64,000 bases of DNA from Oreohelix idahoensis (GCA_024509875.1 JAMPIV010000293.1:192103-256102); one strand, 5' to 3'. Counted from the first letter of the stretch, positions 10,146-21,442 are shown. The notes: generated by a model from the sequence alone, not told the origin. Made by a program: numbers and translations.

Positions 10146-10690
10146 TGAAGTACAAGAAACACCTAGGATCATACTTCTATACCAATTAGTTCAAGGGGAT
10201 GTTTTTAACATCTCACATCTAATTTCGAACACTACAACAAACATTAATTTCTAATATCCGATATTATGCCCCTATACCAATTTCTACAAATAGGTGTTTT
10301 TAACATCTCAGATCTAATTTCTGTACCCAGTACAACAAACACTAGTTTATAACATCCGATATTACACTTCTGTACCAATTACTACAATTAGATGTTTTTA
10401 ACATCTTACATCTAATTTATGTACCTAGTACAACAACATATCACATCTAATTCTTGTACCCAGTAAAACAAACACTAATAACATCCTATATTAGACTTCT
10501 GTATCAGCTACTACAATTAGAAGTTTTTAACATCTTACGTCTAATTTCTGTACCTAGTACAACAACATATCACATCTAATTCTTGTACCCAGTAAAACAA
10601 ACACTAATAACATCCGATATTAGACTTCTGAATCAACTACTACAATTAGAAGTTTTTAACATCTCACATCTAATTTCTGTACCCAGTACA

Positions 10691-11045
10691 ACAAGGAAAA
10701 AATCATCAGCGTGAGCACTGGGACTCCTTCGCGATACCGTAATCGTCACGTGACTAATCAAGTTTCTACGGCAGACGATGACGGCAAATCTAAGGTAATC
10801 AACAAATATTGATGTTGAATTACAAGTTGTACGTAGCACAAAATAATAGTTGTTGTAGTTTGTGATGAAGATGGTAGTGGCTGATACAAATTAAAAGGAT
10901 CAGATCTAAGACTTCTTCCACATTGAAGGTTGGCTCTGGTGAATCTACAGTACTTTGTTGTTTCTTTGTCGGTGTACTTCGGAAAATTATTTCCAGTGTA
11001 ATTGATGTTTCCTTCTTTGTGATTTTTCTACCCGTATGTCTGCAG
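10691..11045. other. No gene recognised
   Basis: Unassigned sequence between the tandem array and the next SINE; no frame with family motifs. Confidence 0.5.
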
Positions 11046-11318
11046 AGAGCGTCCGATTATCATAGTGGGTAGAGCGCTGATCTCTAGCGCCAAACGTACC
11101 AGGTTCGATTCACGGTATCATCATGCTCCAGTCTACCCAGCTGTAAATGAGAACCTGACTTTGCTCTTGAGTAACGGACGGGAAAAGGCAGCGAGGGAGG
11201 GAACTGGTCACCCCCCCCCCCTCCCCCCTTTTCGATGCTGGACCTAGTATTTAGCGTCTCTAACACTTCACTCCTCTACGTTAGTATCTGCCAGGGGACT
11301 ACCTTTACCTTTTTTATT
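11046..11318 (+). mobile_element. tRNA-derived SINE, family 2, copy 2
   Basis: Head AGCGTCCGATTATCATAGTG, B-box GGTTCGATTC, CCCAGCTGTAAATGAGAACC, and a poly-C/T stretch at 11213-11228. TCTGCAG flanks both ends (11039-11045, 11319-11325), a likely target duplication. Confidence 0.75.
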
Positions 11319-11570
11319 TCTGCAGTCTTCATACTTTTCCTTTGTGCTCCTTACGGAGCATGCAGCCACATCAGCAGCTGCCCCCACTTGTAGGAAGCCT
11401 GCACCAAGGAGGCACATACTCCTGCCGCAGCGGTTTATGTGGCAATATCTTTTACATAATGAGGCTGCCGGTCTCCATGGACACCCTCATATTGTTATTG
11501 CATGACAAGCCAGCGGGTGCTGTAGGCCTATTCTGTCTACACGGGAAATGCATGGAGCAAATAGAAAGTA

Positions 11571-11726
11571 CAGTAGAATCCCGCTTTTCGGCGTGCCGCT
11601 GATACGGTGGTTTTCAATTACAGTCAATCCTCGCTATTCGCGGGGGTTAGGTTCATTGAAAACCCTGTGAATGCGGAAATCCGCGAATACCGAACCATTT
11701 ATCCTATGGGAAAAGAGGGGTTAGAT
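11571..11726 (+). mobile_element. Pogo/Tigger-like terminal fragments (one possibly nested in another)
   Basis: ACAGTAGAATCCCGCTTTTC at 11571 and CAGTCAATCCTCGCTATTCG at 11621, the latter followed by CGGGGGTTAGGTTC, resemble the termini of Tigger-type DNA transposons (CAGT-A/C-x-CCTCGCTxxxCG). No right terminus or transposase was found. Confidence 0.4.
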
Positions 11727-11865
11727 TCCTGTGGGACTCTGTTCACCATACACGTTTGCTACCAATCTCTATAAACTCACCATTTCGTGTACCCTCTTCT
11801 TGTACAAAACAGCTTATTTATTATACTGTGCATTTTATAAATGTATTTTATACACGGTATTTTTT

Positions 11866-14172
11866 TGCTGCCACATATATATATATCTCAGTCAGAATTA
11901 TTCTGGAATAGTGTGATGACTACGTTGTATGTCTAGGGTATGTGTATGATGAAGTGTAAGTCATAACAACAACAGACAGATAAACAATTTAATTTATTCC
12001 ACCACACTTGACAACACTGTGACACTCACATACATATAACACTCTAAAGGATATCTTAAAGGAGTCACTGATAACTTTTCAAATAACAATATGTATTCAT
12101 TGCTGTTATGAATGAATATGTGTCCTGATTCAAATACAAAGGGAACCAGGAATCACAATCAATTTTAATTACAAGTTATATGTACAGAATTTCTCAATAT
12201 GAATATTGTAGTGACATATATTATTAAAAGTATCCTATGTGTGTCAGTTGTGTAGTAGTAATATGAGGTAATACTGGTTTTGTTTTGTTCAAGCTCTGTT
12301 GGTATTTGTCATCATGACTTCAATAGTTTGTCTTTATGGGGGCTAGTATTGGAGATGTTCTCAGTTCCTGTTATTAAAACAATTTACTTCCCCTCTTAAG
12401 TTTATGTTACAATGTTATTTTAAGATGGGGTACATAATTTTGAGCTCAGCTGGCCACATCAGCTTATCTTGCGTGATGGCGGCAGGAAAAGACTCCTCTG
12501 CTCGATTTCTCCCCTGTGCTCTGGAGACACCTCACTGATAGCTAAATGGACCAAGGAGTATGCTGTCCGACTCTGGATTCAGCAAAGCTCTGACCAGGTG
12601 CTGCTCAATACCATCAAGACCACGGTCCCTGAAAACAAGAAGGATGTACCTTCTACTTCATAACTAATTTATACTCTCTTTTTACACTGAGCACAATACA
12701 TCACAAACATTGAGTTCAGAGCGTTAGGCCAACTGTCAGCTTCATCTGAAATACTTTATACCAGCATTAACCTCCTTAATGGTTACTACGCCTCTGCACT
12801 TCCAGCATTATTTCTTCTAATCAATAATCTAGATGTCAGTGTACTGTTTGGCCATTCCATGCAGTTTTACTTTCCTCCGACACCTTCTGTTCAGGCTGGA
12901 GCATTATAGGCTTTACATCATGTTTGCTACTGAACTACACATATATACAGGCATAAATTAACAATTCACATTCAATTTTCATTAAAAGATACTGAATGTT
13001 TCAAGCTTACCACAATTCATGGAAACAAACACAGATACGTTGATTAGCAATGAATTCTGGCACAAATACTGGCACAAATTCCCATCTGCTTATGTTCCAG
13101 GCTTTTATTTTAGCAAAAATGTGAGCTGGCTTCAACGCACTGTTGCTTTATCAAGCTTATTTGAACTAGTGGTCTCGAACTAACGCTCCTAAGTGAGTAT
13201 ATCAGCGAGTCTGGCCAATGGAGCCACGTTTCGACAAGGGTTTGAAAAAATTTTAACTTCCTACGTCTCCCCTAACAACCAAATATAGTATTTATAGTCC
13301 GACCAATCGTGTTTAGTCTTATATTTGTTGCGCTCCAATCAATTTGGAGTTTACATGGTAGGCTATTTCCGTACGCAAGGTTTTTTCAAACACGTTATAA
13401 AAAAATTTTATGAGCAGAAATGATTTCATGCTGTCAGGCATCCCCAATATTTTATTTTGGTTATAACTTGTTAATTCCTAGACTATTTGCGTAACGTTTT
13501 ACATATTCTTTGTCAGCAAACCCTAAGGAACCCAAATATACAAATTTAAAAGAGCTAAGTGGCTGCGTTCAAAATATGCAATTTCTTCGACCTCCTGTTT
13601 CGAAGATGTGCTGTCTGGGTACTGTAATGTTTTCAAACGTAAACCCATCTAATGTTATCTTTTCTAATAAGCGTTTTTCGTGATTTTAAAACCTAACTCT
13701 GGGAAGGGTAGTGAATTTATCACTGTCCGTCTGAAAAAAAAAAGTTAGTGCATGTGGCCTTACACGCGTGATAGTAGTAATTGTGTATCGCGCGACGCGT
13801 GTTGCATGCGTTCCTGATTTTCAGCCCTCCCTCTCTCTTTCTATTTGAGTCCATCTGTTCGTTCGTTTTGGTAACGCAGTATAATTAATGTTAGGATTAA
13901 TTTAGGTCATTACGCAGTCTGCCTCTCAATGTTTTTCCAAGAAATACAGCACACGTTTCATTGAAGAAAGCGGGTAATAATATAGTAGGCTTTTACTATC
14001 AACGTGAAAGCGTTACAATTTGCAGACGAAGCATAAAACAAAGGGGATTTCGAGTACATTCCTTGTGACAGCACTGTTATTTTACCATTGCTCTTTTCTT
14101 TATTAGAATTTATTTGTTACGCTTTACATTTACCTTTTAATTTATATATGTGGATTAGAATATTCCACGACA
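11866..14172 (-). repeat. 3' LTR of element A (outer end truncated)
   Basis: Matches 18040-20354 with scattered substitutions except for a non-matching patch at about 13934-14012. Contains a 64-codon frame (12469-12663, + strand) identical in sequence to the one in the other LTR. Confidence 0.9.
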
Positions 14173-14184
14173 TCTCCCCTCTTA
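14173..14184 (-). promoter_or_regulatory. Polypurine tract of element A
   Basis: On the minus strand TAAGAGGGGAGA directly abuts the LTR start TGTCGTGG. This is the expected second-strand primer position for an LTR element. Confidence 0.75.
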
Positions 14185-14581
14185 AAACAGACATTATATG
14201 TCAGTCCTTTATTCTATATACACATAGATAAATGTAAGTCAACTTGACTTTACTCTGCTGTGGTGCTATCATGGTTTTATGTAGTTGGGTCCATTCAGAG
14301 TAGGCACTACTCATGAAATCTGCCTCAGACTTCTACAACCAATAATATATTTCGGTTATGTTACTGAACAGCCGCAAGTGTGAGTGCTTGTCTTAATGCT
14401 GCTTCGCAACCCGTATTCACCATTTCTCTTCTCTGAGTCTGCGCAATGACATGTCCAGAGAACATTATATTTCCCTCAAAATGTACGTTATGAGGAGATA
14501 ACATATACCTGGTGATAGCAGAGTTTTCGTAGTGGATCCCATAATCTTCTTATTATCCTGTATGAAACATTCGGAATATCC

Positions 14582-15340
14582 TCAATCAAAGAGGCAACTC
14601 AGGGATTCATTACGTTCCTCCGAAATGTTTACATCCAACAATTTTCTCATCATTCTAGAGAAGACACTAGGCGCATTCTTCAATCCAAATGGCAATCTAT
14701 TAAACTCATAGTGTCCTTCTGAGGTACTAAAAGCTAGGTATGGTCTAACCTCAGGCTTTACTGGAATCTGATAGTATCCTTTACTCAGATCCACTTTTGA
14801 GAAATATTTAGCTTTATTTAGTCTGGCAAACAGCTGATTTGTATCCGGCAATGGATCCACCTGTCCTTCTGTAATAGCATTCAGTCTCCTGTAATCTATA
14901 CAGAGTCTATGTTCTCCAGAGGGCTTCCTTAAGAGTACAACACCGGAACTATATGAGGATTCACTGTGTGAAATAATTCCCTCCTTCAATAGATAGTCTA
15001 TCTCTTCCTTCAAAGCTTTCTCCTTAGCAAACGGAATCGAATATGGTTTCATACAGACAGGTGTGGGGTCTATCAGTTTCATATCATATTCCAATAGGTT
15101 TGTATGCCCTGGTCGGTCTGTTAACACCTCTGCATGATTATTTAGAACCTGTTGCACTCTCTCTTTCTGAGTTTTCGTTAAATGTGTACTGATTTTCACC
15201 TGTGCTGCTGTCTCACAGGGGTGTAATGGATACTCAAATGATGAAAGTGGTTCCTTTTTCATCTCCATGGCGATGGACAAGGTCAACAAGTGTGTCTCCT
15301 CCTGATGTTCTCTTTCCAAATATTTCTTCAGGAGATTCAC
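14582..15340 (-). pseudogene. Element A reverse transcriptase, truncated before the YxDD box
   Basis: The frame begins MNLLKKYLE, where IN joins RT, and contains the RT motifs HRLCIDYRRLNAIT, FSKVDLSKGYYQIPV and LPFGLKNAPSVFSRMMRKLL. The coding sequence breaks off right after this, losing the catalytic YxDD loop and all of RNase H. It overlaps the integrase C-terminal frame in another phase, showing a frameshift at the IN/RT junction. Ty3/Gypsy family RT; cannot be functional as it stands. The following 14185-14581 has no frame and looks like 3' untranslated element sequence. Confidence 0.9.
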
Positions 15341-15662
15341 ATGATAGATTTTTTTCTTTCCCCTTCTTATCTATCTTATAATTTGTTCTAGATACCTTCT
15401 CTAAAACTGTATATGGACCCTGCCATCCAATTTGTAACTTATTCTGACTCCCGGGCAAAAGAAGCAGTACTTTCTCTCCCACAGCCAAATTTCTGTCTTT
15501 CGCCTTCCTGTTATAATAGGCAGCATGTTTCTTCCTGGCTTGTTTCAAATTTTCATTGGCAAGTTTCCAGCCAGTTTTTAAACGAGTGGTCAGCTCATTC
15601 ACATATTGGTATGAAGATGTAATGTTTTCCTCTGCCTTTTCATCAGTCCACGTTCTTAACAA
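15234..15662 (-). pseudogene. Element A integrase C-terminal (GPY) domain
   Basis: The frame contains KKHAAYYNRKAKDRNLAVGE, then KVLLLLPGSQNKLQIGWQGP and YTVLEKVSRTNYKID. This is the GPY/F module at the C-terminus of Ty3/Gypsy integrases. It lies upstream of RT on the minus strand (higher coordinates), the unusual Gmr1-type order. The catalytic core with its DD35E residues is missing in this copy. Confidence 0.85.
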
Positions 15663-15664
15663 AG

Positions 15665-16311
15665 CTACATATGGACCTTTAATTGTGTGGACCTATTTGT
15701 CCATGCACCGGTATGGTCTCTTCCACTCGAAGCTTTATAGTGATGATTTTTCCTCCCAGAATTATCATTCACAAAACGACCGCTACCAATTTTTCTTTTG
15801 GGGCTGTCTCCCCACTTAAAATTCTTGATGAGAGATTTCCTCTCTACATCTTCTTCCTCCAGTTTGTTTAAGTCCGATTGAGGGATTGTCGGCTTATCCT
15901 GGGGTAAGACATCTTTTTGCACTCTCCGCATAGTGGCCATTGTAAAACAGTTAAGTGAAGCTTGTCCGTGAAAAGGGGCTTCCCATTCCATTTGGTCCAC
16001 TTTATCAAATCTATTTTTCTTTTTATTATCAGGCCTAATTTTGCCCCGTGGCGTGTCCAGGTCCTGATCCATGTTCCCACTTGTGGTGTTCCCTCATGTG
16101 CTATGCTACACCTTTCTACAAAATTCTCAATGTCCCATCTTGCTTTGGGCCAATAATAATTGTGAGCCACCTTTTGAATGATGGTACCTATCTTCTCATG
16201 GTCCCCATCTGGTTTCACATGTAGGCTCCTTATTAAGTCTGCCCTATATCTTTTAGGAAGTACCAGCTGTCCCTGACCTTTGGATCTAGCTCCAGTCTTC
16301 CTATACATCAA
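15665..16311 (-). pseudogene. Element A protease-integrase linker and degenerate integrase zinc-finger region
   Basis: Two overlapping frames. One (15868-16311) contains HVKPDGDHEKIGTIIQKVAH and NYYWPKARWDIENFVERCSI, recognisable as the H2C2 zinc-binding head of a Gypsy integrase, although the second Cys pair is damaged (CSIAH). The other (15665-16072) contains FTMATMRRVQKDVLPQDKP, similar in position and style to the linker downstream of the protease in element B (VMTRAQ). The linker lies downstream of the zinc-finger region, the reverse of the intact element, so this segment is rearranged. Confidence 0.6.
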
Positions 16312-17326
16312 CTTGTTTTTTCATGTAAAAATCTCCCTTGCCTGGAGTTGTATGACAAGTTGACAATTTTCTGAAACAAGGCTTGAGTGTTTTATCCCCA
16401 GCCTGTGCCTTCCTCATCTCTTCTGGAGTGGTATCCAACATAATATCCTCCTCCTGTCTTGAGGTCGACCTGACCTGAAGGGTTGCCATATACACAGGTT
16501 TCCTTCTGCAACGGTCAGTGTCATGATTGTCCATCTGACAATTTTTACACCACCTTTTTCCTTGGTTGAAAGATTTTCTTTCATCATATTTCCTTTCATC
16601 GAATTGTGGGAATTTATTTTTATTTTCATACCGTGGCCTATCAAATTGGTGCTTACCTTTGTTTTGATCCCTAGGATCAAATTTATTAAAGTTCTGTGGT
16701 GCCCTAAAGTTATCCACTTGTTTCTTTTTATTACCTGTTACCTCTGCTTGAGCTGCTTGATACCTTTCAGCAACATTTAGCAACTCACCCAGCCTCTCTG
16801 CACCTTGTTCCATGAGAAACTTTCTCAGGTCTGGAGCCATGGACTCTCTTAATTGCTCTATAAGGACCATTTCCTTAAGATCTTGGGTTTTCCCCAGAGA
16901 AGTCCATTTCTCCAAGTATGTCTCTATTCGTGCAGAGAACTGGTGATAGGTTTCACCTGACAGTAGTTTAGCATTCCTAAATTTTTTCCTATAGAATTCT
17001 GCATTCTTTTCATACCTTAACAAAAGAGCCTGCTTTAGCATGTCATAATTTTCCTGATCACCTCTGCTCATTTTTTGCAAAAACTTCATAAGCTGCCCCA
17101 CGAAGTCCTTGAGATAACTTTAAGCTCCACCTTTCTCTCTCTAACCCATACGTGGTAGCTAATAGTTCATACCTATTTAGGTAGCTCTCTATATCATCGT
17201 CTTTCTCAACAAAATGATCTAAATGAAAATTCATAGCTGAGGTTGAGGCTCCTTGGCTAGCAGTGGCATCAGAGGCAAAGGGACTGGCACCATTTTCAGG
17301 AGCATGGCCCTGAAACTCAAACTCCC
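16301..17326 (-). pseudogene. Element A gag: SCAN-like capsid and zinc knuckle
   Basis: The frame 16301-17101 carries FRNAKLLSGETYHQFSARIE, then LKEMVLIEQLRESMAPDLRK and ERLGELLNVAERYQ. This closely follows the SCAN-domain pattern (GE-T-xx-F-xx-R...EQ-L...P-x-DL-R...A-x-RY). Near 16503-16550 is a zinc knuckle CKNCQMDNHDTDRC (CX2CX4HX4C). Upstream (17102-17326) the capsid continues in another phase (NFHLDHFVEKDDDIESYLNR), so at least one frameshift is present. Gag packages element RNA in cytoplasmic particles. Confidence 0.8.
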
Positions 17327-17722
17327 TTAGTCGTAACTCATGTTCCTTTGTAATCTCTTATCTTCTGCTTCCCTTTCTGCAGTCAATATTCTTTCTTCTG
17401 CAGCTAATTTCTTCTCTTCCCTTTCTGCAGCTAATTTCTTCTCTTCCCTTTCTGCAGCCAATCTTTTGTCTTCTCTTTCTGCTTCCAATTTCTTAGCCTC
17501 AGCCTCAATCTGCAACCTCTTAGTCTCAGCCTCAGCCTCAAATTGTAACTTCTTAATTTCCCTTTCAGCCTCTAACTTTCTTTCGGCTTCAAACCTTCTT
17601 TCTTCGCGTTCAATAAATTTGTCACATTCCGTAGTGACATAGGCAACCATAACTTGCCCATCTAATCCTAACTCTTTTGCAGTCTGAACAGCAGCAGATC
17701 GAAACTTGGCCAGGTCCGCCAT
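17327..17722 (-). pseudogene. Element A gag N-terminus: charged coiled coil
   Basis: Starts MADLAKFRSAAVQTAKELGL and continues with more than 70 residues of EAERE/KKLAAEREEK heptad-like repeats, typical of a long coiled coil. Element B has an independent, sequence-divergent version of the same arrangement. The frame ends at 17327 by a frameshift relative to the following capsid segment. Long + strand frames over this stretch are shadows. Confidence 0.7.
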
Positions 17723-17904
17723 TGTCTATCAGGTAAATTTATACAATGTCTAACCAACAATTCAATCTCTAACTATATATCTAATGGACAACACAGGCAC
17801 CGTGAGCTCAACCTTATTTAATTCCACCCAAGGATACCTTTTAATTCTTATTATTCCCTGAAGTGAATTACCCCCAATATTTTTAATAGGGAAAGATTCA
17901 AAAT

Positions 17905-17922
17905 CCCAAGAGCGAGACCCCA
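17905..17922 (-). promoter_or_regulatory. Candidate primer-binding site of element A
   Basis: Five bases inside the 5' LTR end, the minus strand reads TGGGGTCTCGCTCTTGGG, starting with the TGG complementary to a tRNA CCA end. The tRNA is not identified. Confidence 0.45.
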
Positions 17923-17927
17923 ATATA

Positions 17928-20354
17928 TGTGGTGAAGTGGGATGTTATAAATATTTATAGGGGACTTAGTGTACTGACTGAGATCAGCTGTGAAGGTATC
18001 TATATCTAATAAGAGTAGTGTATTATAGATAACCTTACTTGCTGCCACATATATATATATATCTCAGTCAGAATTATTCTGGAATAGTGTGATGACTACG
18101 TTGTATGTCTAGGGTATGTGTATGATGAAGTGTAAGTCATAACAACAACAGACAGATAAACAATTTAATTTATTCCACCACACTTGACAACACTGTGACA
18201 CTCACATACATATAACACTCTAAAGGATATCTTAAAGGAGTCACTGATAACTTTTCAAATAACAATATGTATTCATTGCTGTTATGAATGAATATGTGTC
18301 CTGATTCAAATACAAAGGGAACCAGGAATCACAATCAATTTTAATTACAAGTTATATGTACAGAATTTCTCAATATGAATATTGTAGTGACATATATTAT
18401 TAAAAGTATCCTATGTGTGTCAGTTGTGTAGTAGTAATATGAGGTAATACTGGTTTTGTTTTGTTCAAGCTCTGTTGGTATTTGTCATCATGACTTCAAT
18501 AGTTTGTCTTTATGGGAGCTAGTATTGGAGATGTTCTCAGTTCCTGTTATTAAAACAATTTACTTCCCCTCTTAAGTTTATGTTACAATGTTATTTTAAG
18601 ATGGGGTACATAATTTTGAGCTCAGCTGGCCACATCAGCTTATCTTGCGTGATGGCGGCAGGAAAAGACTCCTCTGCTCGATTTCTCCCCTGTGCTCTGG
18701 AGACACCTCACTGATAGCTAAATGGACCAAGGAGTATGCTGTCCGACTCTGGATTCAGCAAAGCTCTGACCAGGTGCTGCTCAATACCATCAAGACCACG
18801 GTCCCTGAAAACAAGAAGGATGTACCTTCTACTTCATAACTAATTGATACTCTCTTTTTACACTGAGCACAATACATCACAAACATTGAGTTCAGAGCGT
18901 TAGGCCAACTGTCAGCTTCATCTGAAATACTTTATACCAGCATTAACCTCCTTAATGGTTACTACGCCTCTGCACTTCCAGCATTATTTCTTCTAATCAA
19001 TAATCTAGGTGTCAGTGTACTGTTTGGCCATTCCATGCAGTTTTTACTTTCCTCCGACACCTTCTGTTCAGGCTGGAGCATTATAGGCTTTACATCATGT
19101 TTGCTACTGAACTACACATATATACAGGCATAAATTAACAATTCACATTCAATTTTCATTAAAAGATACTGAATGTTTCAAGCTTACCACAATTCATGGA
19201 AACAAACACAGATACGTTGATTAGCAATGAATTCTGGCACAAATACTGGCACAAATTCCCATCTGCTTATGTTCCAGGCTTTTATTTTAGCAAAAATGTG
19301 AGCTGGCTTCAACGCACTGTTGCTTTATCAAGCTTATTTGAACTAGTGGTCTCGAACTAACGCTCCTAAGTGAGTATATCAGCGAGTCTGGCCAATGGAG
19401 CCACGTTTCGACAAGGGTTTGAAAAAATTTTAACTTCCTACGTCTCCCCTAACAACCAAATATAGTATTTATAGTCCGACCAATCGTGTTTAGTCTTATA
19501 TTTGTTGCGCTCCAATCAATTTGGAGTTTACATGGTAGGCTATTTCCGTACGCAAGGTTTTTTCAAACACGTTATAAAAAAATTTTATGAGCAGAAATGA
19601 TTTCATGCTGTCAGGCATCCCCAATATTTTATTTTGGTTATAACTTGTTAATTCCTAGACTATTTGCGTAACGTTTTACATATTCTTTGTCAGCAAACCC
19701 TAAGGAACCCAAATAAACAAATTTAAAAGAGCTAAGTGGCTGCGTTCAAAATATGCAATTTCTTCGACCTCCTGTTTCGAAGATGTGCTGTCTGGGTACT
19801 GTAATGTTTTCAAACGTAAACCCATCTAATGTTATCTTTTCTAATAAGCGTTTTTTCGTGATTTTAAAACCTAACTCTGGGAAGGGTAGTGAATTTATCA
19901 CTGTCCGTCTGAAAAAAAAAAAGTTAGTGCATGTGGCCTTACACGCGTGATAGTAGTAATTGTGTATCGCGCGACGCGTGTTGCATGCGTTCCTGATTTT
20001 CAGCCCTCCCTCTCTCTTTCTATTTGAGTCCATCTGTTCGTTCGTTTTGGTAACGTAATATAATTAATGTTAGGATTAATTTAGGTCATTACGTAGTCTG
20101 CCTCTCAATGTTTTTCTTAGAAATGCAATACCCGTTTTAATGTGTTGTGGAAACGCTTGTATTTATGCAGTGGCTTATATTTAACGTGGAAACGTTACAA
20201 TTTGCAGACGAAGCATAAAACAAAGGGGATTTCGAGTACATTCCTTGTGACAGCACTGTTATTTTACCATTGCTCTTTTCTTTATTAGAATTTATTTGTT
20301 ACGTTTTACATTTACCTTTTAATTTATATATGTGGATTAGAATATTCCACGACA
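17928..20354 (-). repeat. 5' LTR of element A (complete, 2427 bp)
   Basis: Bounded by TG...CA on either strand. Also shares its inner end with 63481 onward. A 64-codon + strand frame (18645-18839, MRDGGRKRLLCSISPLCSGD...) is conserved between both LTRs, antisense to the element. Confidence 0.9.
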
Positions 20355-20711
20355 TATAGTATGTACAATCTTTTGGTGTACGAATACTCAGGGGTGTAAC
20401 CTTTTTCCTCAATGAGCTGAAGCAGGTATTTTTTTTTTTAAATACTGCGCGGTAGGCATCTCGAAATTGTTACCTAATGCGCATGGCCGCGAATTCCCGC
20501 GAGGTGCACGCGAATGACAAAAAAATGAGTTTCACTTTATCTCGCGCGAATAAGCCTCAATAAACTGGACTACTTCTTTCTAACATGCGGAATAATCTTC
20601 CAGTGCGCATTGACTTTTGTTTTTTACTTAGCGGCTACAAAGCTTAACCTCATCATGTCAAACAAATAGCCACACAAACCACTGCTACAAGAGCATGTTA
20701 ACGCTTGGTGG
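20355..20711. other. No gene recognised
   Basis: Flank of element A; AT-rich, no motif-bearing frame. Confidence 0.5.
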
Positions 20712-21066
20712 GAGCCGCGCTAGCGTAGTGGTTACCACACTGCGCTGGCGATCGGGTGATCCAGGTTCGCGCCCTGGCGAGAACATTTGGAGAAGTGTCT
20801 TCGACCGGGACTTGGACTGGATTAATTCGAGTCCTGGCGAAGACATTTGAAGGAGTGCCTTCGACCGGGGACTGGAGTAACCTGAGCGGCTCCTGAGCAC
20901 AAACCCTCTGTGGATGGGAAGGAGCGGAGATAGCACGGATATCTGGCTCCAGACCGGGTAGGAAGGAAAGTCCCCAGGCTCCCCAGCTTTGCAATGCCAT
21001 GAAATTTGTTTCTCGTCATTGGGCCGAAGGACTGAAACCCAAGTGCCGCTGGATAGAAAAAAAAAT
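20712..21066 (+). mobile_element. tRNA-derived SINE, family 3, with internal duplication
   Basis: Head GAGCCGCGCTAGCGTAGTGG, A/B-box region GATCCAGGTTCGCGCCCTGG, and body AACCCTCTGTGGATGGGAAG. A ~60-bp section (GGCGA(G/A)...ACATTTG...CCTTCGACCGGG...) occurs twice in tandem. A shorter relative without the duplication is at 23022-23300. Confidence 0.7.
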
Positions 21067-21118
21067 CTGCTGCAGTGGTGGATCAGTGCTCCATACGGAG
21101 CGGAAAGGAAAATGGAAA

Positions 21119-21425
21119 GTTTTCTTCAAAATGAATTTACAAAGTTTCCATCAAAATGAACTTACAGAGTTTCCATCAAAATGAACTTACTAAGTTTCCA
21201 TCAAAATGAACTTACAAAGTTTCCATCAAAATGAACTTACAAAGTTTCCATCAAAATGAACTTACAAAGTTTCCATCAAAATGAGCTTACAAAGTTTCCA
21301 TCAAAATGAACTTACAAAGTTTCCATCAAAATGAACTTACAAAGTTTCCATCAAAATGAGCTTACAAAGTTTCCATCAAAATGAACTTACAAAGTTTCCA
21401 TCAAAATGAACTTACAAAGTTGCCA
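21119..21425. repeat. 25-bp minisatellite
   Basis: About 12 copies of a unit reading TTTCCATCAAAATGAACTTA + CAAAG. The array stops about 17 bp before the splice acceptor of the next exon. Confidence 0.95.
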
Positions 21426-21442
21426 TCTCACTTTTTTTTCAG

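Larger units (their letters stand above)
6003..10690 (+). repeat. Degenerate tandem array, ~100-110 bp period, broken by insertions
   Basis: Recurrent words are ACATCTAATTTCTGTACC, CAGTACAACAAACATTA, ATAACATCCGATATTACACT and TCTATACCAATTACTACAA in fixed order. Blocks are seen at 6003-6220, 6830-6890, 7300-7435, 9310-9455, 9838-9905 and 10165-10690. The gaps contain a SINE, LINE tails, a repeat R190 copy and unassigned sequence, indicating one old array colonised later. Unit boundaries are approximate. Confidence 0.75.
11866..20354 (-). mobile_element. Gypsy element A (Gmr1-type), internally deleted, ~2.4-kb LTRs
   Basis: Direct repeats 11866-14172 and 18040-20354 are nearly identical; the right copy extends outward to 17928. 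On the minus strand the LTR starts TGTCGTGGAATATTC and ends CACCACA (TG...CA). A purine tract precedes the 3' LTR and a primer-binding-like site follows the 5' LTR. The left LTR lacks its last ~112 bp, so no target duplication can be found. The interior holds broken gag, IN and RT pieces on the minus strand, lacking most of IN, the RT active site and RNase H. It lies antisense in filamin intron 1. Confidence 0.9.

Noticed and set aside
11046..11120. tRNA gene candidates at the SINE heads (also 3247, 6896, 20712, 23022)
   Set aside because: B-box-like words are present but no intact cloverleaf, and the sequence continues into a repeated SINE body with target duplications.
17340..17642. 100-codon + frame over the element A gag N-terminus
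   Set aside because: Antisense shadow of the coiled-coil frame.
21119..21425. Regular 25-bp repeats considered as a CRISPR-like array
   Set aside because: Units are contiguous without unique spacers, in a eukaryotic intron; it is a minisatellite.
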